Positions 1 to 7,983 of a stretch of DNA of 64,000 nt are shown here, piece after piece. Position numbers and translations under genes: made by a program. The DNA lies in NCBI GenBank assembly GCA_017303555.1, contig JAFLCN010000021.1, forward strand, positions 1 through 64,000. Direction: 5' to 3'. The stretch is from Planctomycetota bacterium (GTDB taxonomy: Bacteria; Planctomycetota; Phycisphaerae; Phycisphaerales; UBA1924). Within the stretch, counting starts at the first letter, position 1. The number at the start of each line of letters is the position of its first letter. The notes below the pieces were generated by a model. It worked only from the letters and a program-made list of their open reading frames with translations, made no database searches and was not told the origin of the DNA.

Positions 1-138
1 TTTGAATTGTACAACCTTGAAACTGACCCAGATGAATTAAATAATCTCAGATCAAAGGATCCCAATACTTTCTCTTCGATGAAAGATGAGCTCTTAACCT
101 ACCTGGATAAAGAGAACGAACCATTTAAGAAGAAGTAG
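1..138 (+). CDS. Sulfatase, C-terminal end (partial)
   Basis: The window opens inside this gene; 45 codons remain before the TAG at 136-138. The residues include ELYNLETDPDELNNL, the typical tail of sulfatase/arylsulfatase-family enzymes (usually ELYDLxxDPxExxNL), followed by a lysine-rich end. The catalytic part lies upstream and is not visible. Codon use is AT-rich and unlike the DNA from about 2 kb onward, but similar to the gene that follows 22 bases later. The family call rests on the tail motif only. It is part of the foreign-looking left end of the window. Confidence 0.6.
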   Translation, partial: FELYNLETDPDELNNLRSKDPNTFSSMKDELLTYLDKENEPFKKK

Positions 139-160
139 AAAAGCCGCTACTTTTTTGACT

Positions 161-2011
161 ATGACCCTTCACCCTGATTTCCTTAATGATTTAAAAAAAC
201 GCTTCACAGGCGACCTTCGGCTTGATCCTGCTTCGAAGATTCTTTACTCCACGGATGCATCCATGTACCAGATCGAGCCGCTTGGGGTGGCAATTCCAAG
301 AACACAGGACGATTTGCAAGTAGTGGTGGAATTGGCGGCAAAATATCAGGTCCCTATTTTGCCGCGCGGATCAGGTTCTTCCCTTGGTGGACAGGCCATC
401 GGCGAAGCGTTGATTCTGGATTGCTCACGTTATCTTGATTCAATTATTGAAATTAATCCTGAAATTCATTCTGCAATTGTGGAGCCGGGTGTAATTCTTG
501 CTGCACTAAATCGACAAGCCGCAAAGCATGGACTGATGTTTGGCCCTGACCCTGCTTCGGCGGAACGTGCCACGCTGGGCGGTGTGATCGGAAACAATGC
601 GACAGGCGCGCACTCGATTCTGTACGGCATGTCTGCCGATCATTTGATCGAAGCAGATGTGATCTTGAGTGATGGGTCATTGGCGAAGTTCGATAACTCG
701 ATATTCAATACTCGGTTTTCTAATTCCGATTCTCGAATATCGAATATCGTTTCTACTGCTTTGGTAATCCGCGAAAAATATGCAGATGCCATAAAACGAA
801 GCTATCCCAGATCATGGCGCAATTCAGCGGGGTATCGTTTGAATTATCTTTTACCGTGGAGCCCGTCTGCGCCGCCGCAATGGAGCGCAGATGATTATGG
901 ACTGCCATCCACGGTTTATCGTCCGCAGTCCACGATCAACCTGGCTTCCTTGTTGGCGGGGAGTGAAGGGACTCTTGCGGTGATGCGGCGTGCTAAAGTG
1001 AATTTAGTTCGCAAGCCGAAGCATACGATTTTGGGTGTGCTGGCTTATGACAGCATTGCTTCTGCGTGTGATGATGTGCCGCGTTTGCTGGAGCTTCACC
1101 CGAGTGCGATTGAGTTGATCCCGCGCATGATTCTTCAGCTTGCGCGGAGCGTCCCTGCGTATGGTCGTCAGATGGGGTGGATCGTGGGAGACCCTGCCGC
1201 AGTGTTGGTAATTGAATTTAGCGGGGATCAACCGTCGGCGTTGAAAGAGGCGGTGCGCAGGCTTGGTGATGTGCTGACCATTGCAGAATCCGCCGAAGAC
1301 CAGAGCCGCGTTTGGAACATCCGCAAGATGGGCTTGGGAATTTTGGATTCGCGTCCACAGGCGGCAAGACCGGCGGCGTTCATTGAAGATTGTGCGGTGC
1401 CCGTGGAACGGCTTGGCGATTTTGTGCGCGAGATCGAAAAGATTTTGGCGGAGCATAAAACAGAAGGCGGGATCTACGCCCACGCTTCTGCGGGATGTTT
1501 GCACATTCGCCCGATTCTAAATTTACAGAGCGGCGAAGGTGTGCGTGCCGTGCGAAGTATCGGCGAGCGCGTTTTTGCGTTGGTGATGAGTCTCGGCGGT
1601 TCGATGAGCAGTGAGCATGGGGATGGGATTTCATCGGGCGAGTGGATTGAGAAAACATACGGTGCAGAAGTTTCTGCGGCGATGCGCATGTTGAAGCAAG
1701 CTGCCGACCCGCACAATTTATTGAACCCGAAAAAGATGCTGGATGCACCGCTGATGGATACACATTTACGCTACGGAGAGAAGTATCACGCGCAGGCATG
1801 GATATCCGCTTTACATTTTGAACATGAGCATGGTTTGGCTGGCGCGATTGAGCATTGTAATGGTCAGGGAGTTTGCCGAAAGACAACAGGTGTGATGTGC
1901 CCGTCATTTCAGGCGACGAGGGATGAGGCGAATTCGACGAGGGGCAGGGCGAATCTGCTAGAATGTTTTTCATGCGACCGTGCGGCCGCAACATGCATCC
2001 GACGCGGGTGA
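161..2011 (+). pseudogene. FAD-linked oxidase / 4Fe-4S oxidoreductase, truncated
   Basis: Resembles the large D-lactate/glycolate-dehydrogenase-like fusion proteins (GlcD-type FAD domain followed by Fe-S and CCG domains, usually about 950-1000 aa). Visible parts are the FAD-binding PP-loop (PRGSGSSLGGQ, about residues 70-80), the nucleotide-binding NNATGAHS segment, the FAD-oxidase C-terminal domain with the SSEHGDG motif, and the start of a ferredoxin-like Fe-S module (CNGQGVC, then MCPSFQ). The protein then breaks after STRGRANLLE, where homologues continue for several hundred residues, and runs into about 15 unrelated residues before a stop. The ATG at 161 is preferred to the in-frame TTG at 155. 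DNA composition changes at the break, so the gene is cut rather than naturally short. Confidence 0.75.
1950..1970. other. Composition break / probable junction
   Basis: Left of this point the DNA has mixed, AT-richer codon use; right of it GC is high with G/C-ending codons. The break falls inside a conserved Fe-S oxidoreductase domain and no insertion sequence, tRNA or integrase is next to it. The exact base cannot be fixed by eye. An assembly chimera is the simplest explanation; recent illegitimate recombination is the alternative. Confidence 0.6.
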
Positions 2012-2039
2012 AGACCTGCGCTTGACCGGAGATTGACCG

Positions 2040-3032
2040 ATGATTCCGAAACCGCCCCCGCGCGAGGGCTCCCTGGGCTTCTATTTCATTCCGCCGTACC
2101 GCATCCAGGGTTTTTCGGTCGCTGGCGAAGTCACCACGATTCAGGTTCCGGAGCTTGATGTTTGCTTCGACATGGGGCAGTGTCCGCGTGCGGCGCTTGC
2201 GAGCAAGTACTGTGCGATCAGCCACGGGCACATGGACCATGTTGGGGGCCTGGCGTATTACTGCAGCCAGCGCCGGTTCCAGGGGATGGGCGACGGGCGG
2301 ATCATCTGCGACGAGCGGATCGCGCCGGCGATCCGGCGGATGATGGACGGCTTTGTTGACCTCGAGCAGCAGAAGACTCCGTACGAGCTGCTGCCCTTGA
2401 AAGAGGGCGAGCAGGTCGAAGTAAAGAACAACATCTTGCTGCGCGGGTTCTATACGGAGCACACGGCTCCGTCGATGGGCTACAGCGTTATTGAGAAGCG
2501 GAGCAAGCTGAAGCCGGAGTATGTGGATCTGCCGCAGGAGAAGCTGAAGGACCTGAAGGACCGCGGCATCGAGATCACGCGAACGCTGGAGATCCCGCTG
2601 ATCGCGTATCTGGGCGATACGCAGCCGTGCGCGGCGCTGCTGAGGCCGGATGTGATCAACGCGCAGATCGTGATCTGCGAATGCACGTTCTTTGAGCCCG
2701 ATCACAAGGAGCGCGCGAAGGTGGGCATGCACATGCATGTGGACAACATCGCGGAGTGGCTGGGTGTGCTTCAGTGCCAGGCGCTGGTGCTGTGCCACGT
2801 CTCGCGCCGGACCGACCTGATGTACGCGCGCAAGCGGCTGTTTGAAGTCGCGGGGCAGAAGAGCGAGAAGGCCTTCTTCCTGATGGATTACAAGGCGGGC
2901 AAGGCGCGCTACGAGCGGCAGGTGATCGATTCCGGCGGCGTGATCGAGCGGCCGGGATTCCGAGGGGGAGGCGGGCACGGTCACGGCGGAGGCGGCGGAT
3001 TTCGGCGCGGGGCGCCGATGAATCGGTCTTGA
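2040..3032 (+). CDS. MBL-fold metal-dependent hydrolase (RNase Z-like)
   Basis: A 330-residue metallo-beta-lactamase-fold protein. The metal-binding signature SHGHMDH lies at residues 61-67, with later candidate ligands in TEHTAP, YLGDTQP and MHMHVDN. This layout matches the RNase Z/ElaC branch of the superfamily rather than lactamases, but the substrate cannot be told from sequence; tRNA 3' processing or another phosphodiester is possible. The last 30 residues are a Gly/His/Arg-rich tail (GGGGHGHGGGGG), which is unusual and may bind metal or RNA. It is the first complete gene right of the composition break. A palindromic repeat follows 10 bases after the stop. Confidence 0.8.
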   Translation: MIPKPPPREGSLGFYFIPPYRIQGFSVAGEVTTIQVPELDVCFDMGQCPRAALASKYCAISHGHMDHVGGLAYYCSQRRFQGMGDGRIICDERIAPAIRRMMDGFVDLEQQKTPYELLPLKEGEQVEVKNNILLRGFYTEHTAPSMGYSVIEKRSKLKPEYVDLPQEKLKDLKDRGIEITRTLEIPLIAYLGDTQPCAALLRPDVINAQIVICECTFFEPDHKERAKVGMHMHVDNIAEWLGVLQCQALVLCHVSRRTDLMYARKRLFEVAGQKSEKAFFLMDYKAGKARYERQVIDSGGVIERPGFRGGGGHGHGGGGGFRRGAPMNRS

Positions 3033-3042
3033 AAACAGGGCC

Positions 3043-3073
3043 AATGAGTCCAATAGGGCCTATGGGACTCATT
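3043..3073. repeat. Dispersed GGxCCTAT palindrome, copy 1
   Basis: A 31-bp near-perfect palindrome with 9-bp outer arms (AATGAGTCC / GGACTCATT) around an ATAGGGCCTAT core. It sits just behind the MBL gene. Related palindromes lie at 19064-19103 and 57642-57666, also directly behind gene ends. It may work as a transcription terminator, although there is no strong T-run, or be a REP-like mobile palindrome. Confidence 0.7.
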
Positions 3074-3136
3074 CTGTACATCTGAGGCGCGTGGCGCGGC
3101 GAACTACCATTGCTCGTCCACTCCCGAGGTTGTCCC

Positions 3137-3844
3137 ATGCGTCGCCCTGCGTTCACATTGATCGAGTTGCTCGTGGTCATCGCGATCATCGGGCTGCTCA
3201 TCGGGATTGCGATTCCGGCGTTGAGCGGGGCGCGGGAGAGCTCTCGGCGTGTGAAGTGCATGGTGAACTTGTCGGGGATCGGCAAGGGCCTGCAGATGTA
3301 CATGGATACGAAGTCGAAGGGATTGCTGCCCTTTGCGAGCGGGCTGATCGAATCGACGGATCGGCCGACGTTTCCGGAAGTTGTGGGCGAGTATCTGGAT
3401 GCGCCGAGGCCGGTGAAGGACGCGGACGGGTTCTTTCGTTCAAATGATCCGTGGAGGTGTCCTTCGGACATCATCGGGACGGACCCGGCGACAAACCTTG
3501 AGCCGATGTATCGCGTCGGTGGAAGCAGTTACGAATACTGGCCGGGCTCGATCATGCTGCTGGCGGATTTCATCCGGCTTGGCCTGACGCGCCCAGAGTT
3601 TTCGCTGACGAAGCTGTATCAGCGGCAGCGGAACGATCCGACGACAAACCAGAGTAAGTTCTGGCCGGTGCTCGCGTGCGGCGATCAGTGGCACAAGCTG
3701 CGAGCGAGTTCGATGGATCGGCGCAATGCGCTGTATCTGGACAACGGGATGCGGGTGGATTGGTCGATCGCGAAACCCTCGACCGAGGAAGTCCGGGATC
3801 TGATTCTCGAGCTGGCGCGCGAGCCGAACAATCTGTTCAAGTAA
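3137..3844 (+). CDS. Type II secretion / type IV pilin-like protein (pseudopilin)
   Basis: A 235-residue prepilin-like protein. The N-terminus has the short basic leader and methylation motif FTLIELLVVIAIIGLLIGIA, cleaved by a prepilin peptidase before Phe in the family. The C-terminal half carries NALYLDNGMRVDW, which resembles the DUF1559/H-X9-DG pseudopilin tail that planctomycetes have in many copies. The ATG at 3137 is chosen because the methylation motif starts a few residues later and a GAGG lies upstream. No other secretion-system genes are nearby, so this looks like an orphan member. It is probably co-transcribed with the next gene, 12 bp away. Confidence 0.85.
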   Translation: MRRPAFTLIELLVVIAIIGLLIGIAIPALSGARESSRRVKCMVNLSGIGKGLQMYMDTKSKGLLPFASGLIESTDRPTFPEVVGEYLDAPRPVKDADGFFRSNDPWRCPSDIIGTDPATNLEPMYRVGGSSYEYWPGSIMLLADFIRLGLTRPEFSLTKLYQRQRNDPTTNQSKFWPVLACGDQWHKLRASSMDRRNALYLDNGMRVDWSIAKPSTEEVRDLILELAREPNNLFK

Positions 3845-3856
3845 GGGAGTCGAACC

Positions 3857-4645
3857 GTGAGCGAGAGCAAGCCGGGCGCTGGGTCTTTGATCGAGGATCT
3901 GAATCTCAGCGCGGGCGCTGCATCGGCGTCGCCGCGGGTGTCGATTGGTGATCGGATCTCGGCGCGGCTTGCGGCGATGTGGAACACGCCGGCGTCACGG
4001 AATCGATTGGTGATTGCTGCGTGCGTTGCGCTGGTCGCGGGTGCTGGCTTCGCGGGGTACCGGTATTGGGAGATGCATCATCGGCCGGATTACGCGCTTG
4101 ATCCGGTGGATGACCTGGCGGAGTTCACGTTTCTGCGGGGGGATTTCAATTCGCTGCCGATCAAGGAGCGGCTCAAGTTGATCAAGGAGTTTGCGGATCG
4201 GGTGCGGAACGCGAGCAGCGGGGATTCGGCGCTTTTGGCGAGCTTTGCCGCGGGGATTAGCGGGAAGGCGCGGGAGCAGATTCAGGAGAACGGTGCGCGG
4301 CTGATGCTGGACATGGTGGATGCGAGCGCGGTGGATTACATGAAGGTGCCGGAGGCGGAGCGGGGCGCGTTTCTCGAGAAGTCGGTGATCGAGTGGACGA
4401 GGATCGGTGATCAGGTGTCGGGTCGGGGTGAGCGGACGGATGAGGAGATTCTCGCGGATATCAAGAAGCAGACGGCGCAGCGCGACGAGATGCGGAAGAA
4501 GATGGGGCCGGAGCGCTCGGCGAAGATGGCGGCGGGGATTGTGGGTTTTCTGAACGGGAATGTCGCGAACCATGCGAACCCGGTGCAGAGCCAGCGGACG
4601 CTGCAGATGATGAGCGATGTGAATAAGCACTTCTCGGGGAAGTGA
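3857..4645 (+). CDS. Single-pass membrane protein, unknown function
   Basis: A 262-residue protein starting at a GTG with a good upstream AAGGGAG. Residues 1-48 are low-complexity and polar, residues about 50-68 are one hydrophobic membrane segment, and the rest is a charged, mostly helical domain rich in Arg, Lys, Glu and Met. I recognise no family. It directly follows the pseudopilin gene and both are on the plus strand, so the two may be expressed together. The topology is inferred from hydrophobicity only. Confidence 0.7.
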   Translation: MSESKPGAGSLIEDLNLSAGAASASPRVSIGDRISARLAAMWNTPASRNRLVIAACVALVAGAGFAGYRYWEMHHRPDYALDPVDDLAEFTFLRGDFNSLPIKERLKLIKEFADRVRNASSGDSALLASFAAGISGKAREQIQENGARLMLDMVDASAVDYMKVPEAERGAFLEKSVIEWTRIGDQVSGRGERTDEEILADIKKQTAQRDEMRKKMGPERSAKMAAGIVGFLNGNVANHANPVQSQRTLQMMSDVNKHFSGK

Positions 4646-4647
4646 GA

Positions 4648-4981
4648 GTTCGCCACAGAGGCGCAGAGACACAGAGAAAGGCGGGGAGAGGGGATTGGGG
4701 GAAGGCAAGGGTTGAGGTGGTGCGGCAGCGAGGCTTGGTCGAACGGGCACTGCGCCGCTCAATGCACTGATCGAGCAGCGCTGTAAAATTGGGCAATCGC
4801 CGGACGCTGGTTTGAGGAAGACAACGATGCGATTGTGTTGAGCAGAGAAAGACGGGTGCGGAGCGCGGAATCGAGCTTTCGATTGCGCGAATGCCAATAC
4901 GTCTTGTCTTTCGGCAATCTTGTCTCTTCTTCGTGTCTCTGTGCCCCCGCCGCAGCGGGTCTGGCGATCTGTGGTGAATGC
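4648..4981. repeat. Gene-free spacer bounded by an inverted repeat (MITE-like)
   Basis: The 359 bases between the membrane-protein gene and the cysteine synthase gene hold no credible ORF. The left end reads CCACAGAGGCGCAGAGACAC and the right end, on the other strand, CCACAGATCGCC followed further in by GCACAGAGACACGAAG, so the ends are imperfect inverted repeats about 330 bp apart. Repeats of the type CCACAGAGGCACAGAGACAC occur in many environmental bacterial genomes. The pattern suggests a non-autonomous element or its remnant. Its right end reaches nearly to the start of the next gene and may carry that gene's promoter. Confidence 0.5.
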
Positions 4982-5004
4982 CTTTCTTCCTCTCGCGAGA
5001 ACCC

Positions 5005-5985
5005 ATGAATCATCAGACCCGCGTGTATGACAATGTGTTCGAGATGTTGCCGAGCGAGGAGAATCCGTCGCCGCTGGTGCGGGTTGGGAAGATGAATCCG
5101 GCACCGAACTTTGAGCTGTATGCGAAGCTGGAGTGGTTGAATCCGTTTGGATCGATCAAGGATCGCGCGGCGTCGGAGATGATTCGTGATCTTGAGGATC
5201 GCGGGGAGCTGAAGCGCGGCGAGACGCGGGCGAGCGGGCGCGGGATTGTGGAGCCGACGAGCGGGAACACGGGGATCAGTTTGGCGGCGATGGCATCGGC
5301 GAAGGGGTATGCGATGCGGGCGATTGTGCCGCAGAAGGTGCCGCTGGAGAAGCGGGTGCTGCTGCGGATCGCGGGGGCGGATGTGGATGTGATCAACGAT
5401 CAGATGTGTCCGAGCCCGGGGATGGGAGAGGGGTCGATCGGGATCGCGCGGTCGTATGCGAAGGCGCAGAAGGACCACTATGTGATGCCGAATCAGTATG
5501 AGAACGAGTTGAATGTGCAGGCGCATGTGCGCACGACGGGGCCGGAGATCTGGCGGCAGACCGAGGGGCGGGTGACGCACGCGTTTGTTTCATTGGGGAC
5601 GGCGGGGACGGCGATGGGGCTGTCGAAGTTTTTGAAGGGGAAGAACCCCTCGATCAAGGTGATCGCGGTGCAGCCGAGCGAGGGGCATGATGTGCCGGGG
5701 CTGCGGAACAAGAGCGAACTGCACGTGACGAAGCTGTTTGATGAGAAGCAGATCGATGAGATTTTGGAGATTCCGTTTGAATTGGCGTACACGCGGGCGC
5801 TGGAATTGTGTCGAACGGAAGGGCTGTTTGCGGGGCCGAGCAGCGGGTTGATTTACGAGGGCGCTCGGCAGGTGCTGGAGCGCGATACGAAGCAGAAGGG
5901 AGTGGGGGTGATGATGTTCTGTGATAACGTGTTCAAGTACGTGTCGAGCATGGTGAAGCACGTGAAGGGGCTGGGGGAGGAGTGA
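5005..5985 (+). CDS. Cysteine synthase family PLP enzyme (CysK/CysM-like)
   Basis: A 326-residue fold-type II PLP enzyme, close to the usual 300-330 for O-acetylserine sulfhydrylases. The PLP lysine is K52 in NPFGSIKDRAA; the substrate-binding loop SGNTG is at 86-90; the phosphate-binding glycine loop is GTAGTAMG. CysK-type enzymes make cysteine from O-acetylserine and sulfide; CysM-like members and cystathionine beta-synthases share these motifs, so the exact substrate is not certain. The ATG at 5005 is preferred; an in-frame ATG at 4978 lies inside the upstream repeat end. The next gene is a rhodanese, which fits a small sulfur-metabolism pair. Confidence 0.85.
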   Translation: MNHQTRVYDNVFEMLPSEENPSPLVRVGKMNPAPNFELYAKLEWLNPFGSIKDRAASEMIRDLEDRGELKRGETRASGRGIVEPTSGNTGISLAAMASAKGYAMRAIVPQKVPLEKRVLLRIAGADVDVINDQMCPSPGMGEGSIGIARSYAKAQKDHYVMPNQYENELNVQAHVRTTGPEIWRQTEGRVTHAFVSLGTAGTAMGLSKFLKGKNPSIKVIAVQPSEGHDVPGLRNKSELHVTKLFDEKQIDEILEIPFELAYTRALELCRTEGLFAGPSSGLIYEGARQVLERDTKQKGVGVMMFCDNVFKYVSSMVKHVKGLGEE

Positions 5986-6057
5986 AAAGCTCAAATCGCA
6001 AATGGGCAAATCGAGAATGAAGGCGCCGCGCGAGCGCGCGCTTGGAAAGGATCACAC

Positions 6058-6915
6058 ATGAGCAGCTATGCGCATCCGGAAGTTCTGGTCGAGGCCGATT
6101 GGGCGAAGGCGAACATCGGCAAGCCCGGCATCAAGTTTGTCGAGGTGGATGTTGATACCAAGGCGTACGAGGTTGGGCACATTCCCGGCGCAGTGGGGTT
6201 CAACTGGCAGACGCAGTTGCAGGATCAGGTGCGGCGGGATATTGCGAGCAAGGATGAGTTCGAGCGGCTCGTCAGCGCGGCGGGGATCGCGAACAGCGAC
6301 ACGGTCATCCTGTATGGCGACAACAACAACTGGTTCGCGGCGTATGCGTTCTGGCTGTTCAAGCTGTACGGACACAAGGATGTGCGCTTGCTGAACGGCG
6401 GGCGCGTGAAGTGGCTTGCGGGGGCGGATCTGCCTTTGACTGCGGATAAGACGGAGGTGCAGCCGACGACGTACAAGGCGAGCAACGCCGACGAGACGCT
6501 GCGGGCCAAGCTGCTGGATGTGATCGAGATCGCGCGGAGCTCTGCTTCGGCGCGGGCTTCGAATCTGGTGGATGTGCGCTCGCCGGATGAGTTCAGCGGG
6601 AAGGTGATTGCGCCGCCGGGGATGACCGAGTCGGCCCAGCGGGGCGGGCATGTGCCCGGCGCGGCCAGTGTGCCGTGGGCAAAGGCGGTGAATCAGGATG
6701 GCACGTTCAAGCCGCTGGAGGAGCTGAAGCAGCTGTATCTGGTTGAGGCGAAGGTGAACCCTGGGAAGCCGACGGTGGCGTACTGCCGCATTGGAGAGCG
6801 CAGCAGCCATACGTGGTTCGTCCTGAAGTACCTGCTGGGGCTGAAGGACGTTCGGAATTACGATGGCTCGTGGACGGAGTACGGGAGCGTTATCGGCGTC
6901 CCGATTGAGAAGTGA
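6058..6915 (+). CDS. Thiosulfate/3-mercaptopyruvate sulfurtransferase (tandem rhodanese)
   Basis: A 285-residue protein with two rhodanese domains, the usual size for SseA/TST enzymes. The C-terminal domain carries the active-site loop CRIGERSS with the sulfur-carrying cysteine at 243. In the N-terminal domain the matching loop reads YGDNNNWFA, with Asp instead of Cys, as is normal for the inactive half. The loop composition favours thiosulfate (CRxGxR) over mercaptopyruvate (CGSGVTA) as donor. A clear AAAGGA ribosome site precedes the ATG. It follows the cysteine synthase gene by 72 bp on the same strand, so the two likely form an operon for sulfur transfer. Confidence 0.88.
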   Translation: MSSYAHPEVLVEADWAKANIGKPGIKFVEVDVDTKAYEVGHIPGAVGFNWQTQLQDQVRRDIASKDEFERLVSAAGIANSDTVILYGDNNNWFAAYAFWLFKLYGHKDVRLLNGGRVKWLAGADLPLTADKTEVQPTTYKASNADETLRAKLLDVIEIARSSASARASNLVDVRSPDEFSGKVIAPPGMTESAQRGGHVPGAASVPWAKAVNQDGTFKPLEELKQLYLVEAKVNPGKPTVAYCRIGERSSHTWFVLKYLLGLKDVRNYDGSWTEYGSVIGVPIEK

Positions 6916-7070
6916 CGGGAAGGGGCCGGAGCGGCATCAGGGTGTATGGAAATGCCCTTTTTCCGGGCAGGAAGGGCCAATCGGCAGAAATATTGACGCC
7001 GCGGCCGGAATGTGTGGAACTAAAGCCCCGAAAATCGGTAAGTACTTTCGAGACTGTCCTCCTTCGAACG

Positions 7071-7098
7071 GACCCGGAAGCTTAAGTGCTTCCGGGTC
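7071..7098 (+). terminator. 11-bp perfect hairpin after the sulfur operon
   Basis: GACCCGGAAGC and GCTTCCGGGTC form an 11-bp perfect stem with a 6-base loop, 155 bases after the rhodanese gene. It is followed by CTCATC rather than a T-run, so rho-independent termination is plausible but not certain. It is the first of seven consecutive hairpins. Confidence 0.5.
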
Positions 7099-7154
7099 TC
7101 ATCATACCGGGACTTCAATAAACCGCAAGTGGATTCAAGGAAGTCGAAAGAAAG

Positions 7155-7366
7155 CCGCCCGCGAGCCTTTCGGCTCAAGCGGGCGGTTTGCGGGCCTGAA
7201 GTGAGTGCGGGTCGTGCTTCAGGCCCTGGCGCGGGCGGTTTGTGGACGCTCGAATTTGAATCGAGCGCGATCCTGAAAAGCCGGGATCGAATCTGCGGCG
7301 GGCGCTTTCACGCTTGCCGCGGTGGTTCCGAAAAGGGCCCGCCGGGAGTCACACACGCGGCGGGCC
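7155..7366. repeat. Six consecutive stem-loops
   Basis: Six hairpins follow one another with little spacing: 7155-7186 (CCGCCCGC/GCGGGCGG with an inner GAGCC/GGCTC stem, then TTT), 7192-7226 (GGGCCTGAAG/CTTCAGGCCC), 7247-7267 (CGCTCGA/TCGAGCG), 7268-7289 (CGATCC/GGATCG), 7295-7320 (GCGGC..GCG/CGC..GCCGC) and 7336-7366 (GGCCCGCCG/CGGCGGGCC). The stems differ in sequence, so this is not a simple tandem repeat. Possible roles are a structured RNA, a multi-hairpin terminator or a protein-binding array. Confidence 0.6.
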
Positions 7367-7433
7367 ACCCCTCCTCAAAGCCCCTCTCCTCCAACCCTCC
7401 GACCCCCCAACAGAACGCCCCTGACCCTGAAAC

Positions 7434-7500
7434 AAAGAACCGGAACGAAGAACCGAAACCAAGAACCGGAACCAAGAACCGGAACCAAGAACCGGAACCC
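7434..7500. repeat. 13-bp minisatellite, about five units
   Basis: Five head-to-tail copies of AAGAACCGGAACC with small changes in the first two units. It lies in a C/A-rich, weakly structured stretch directly after the hairpin array. It is not part of any credible gene. Confidence 0.8.
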
Positions 7501-7983
7501 CACCAACTCTCACCCCACGAAACCCCCAACATTCGGAGCACGAGCGGATCGGAAAGGCGCGGACGGGGGCGGTTTATCCCGAGAGCGCTTTGTCCGAACG
7601 AACTCGTCTCCTCATCTCACGTCTCTCATCTCCACCGGCGGGACACTCGAATGAAACAGGTGCGAAGCACAACCCTGGAGGATGCGTTCTCACGCACCTC
7701 CAAGAAACACAGACCGAGCAGGTCTACTTGAACTCTTTGGTTCTTCTCGGAAGCAGGGGGTGGTTTGTTGTTCCCACAAGCGCCCGCAAAGGCCTGAAGA
7801 GTGTGGTTGTGAAAGAAGCGGACAGGAAGCTCGAACGATCCGAACCCGACTTTGGGGAGCGTTGGGGAGAACGCTCCAGACTGACAATCGTTTCGGAGGA
7901 GTTCCGCGTCGGTTCCGCAAAATCACATCCGGAGCGTGCCTGCGGGGCGTTTTCACGCAAACCACGACGAGCAAAAAAACTTG

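Larger units (their letters stand above)
6916..7983. other. Gene-free kilobase with dense secondary structure
   Basis: The ORFs that can be drawn here have no family features, odd composition and overlapping frames, so I accept none. The region holds, in order, seven stem-loops (7071-7366), a C-rich stretch (7366-7430), a 13-bp minisatellite (7434-7500) and two further hairpins (7677-7701 and 7856-7877). I found no tRNA, tmRNA, SRP or RNase P signature by eye. It may encode a structured RNA or be a long terminator/spacer. Confidence 0.6.

Noticed and set aside
2940..3032. Gly/His-rich tail of the MBL protein as a frameshift artefact
   Set aside because: The frame stays open to a normal stop and codon use is continuous, so a genuine low-complexity tail is more likely.
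1380..3053. 557-residue minus-strand ORF opposite the oxidoreductase and MBL genes
   Set aside because: Arg/His/Pro-rich shadow frame of two convincing plus-strand genes; it also crosses the composition break.
7434..7500. Possible CRISPR array
   Set aside because: Units are 13 bp with no spacers and no cas genes anywhere in the window; it is a simple tandem repeat.
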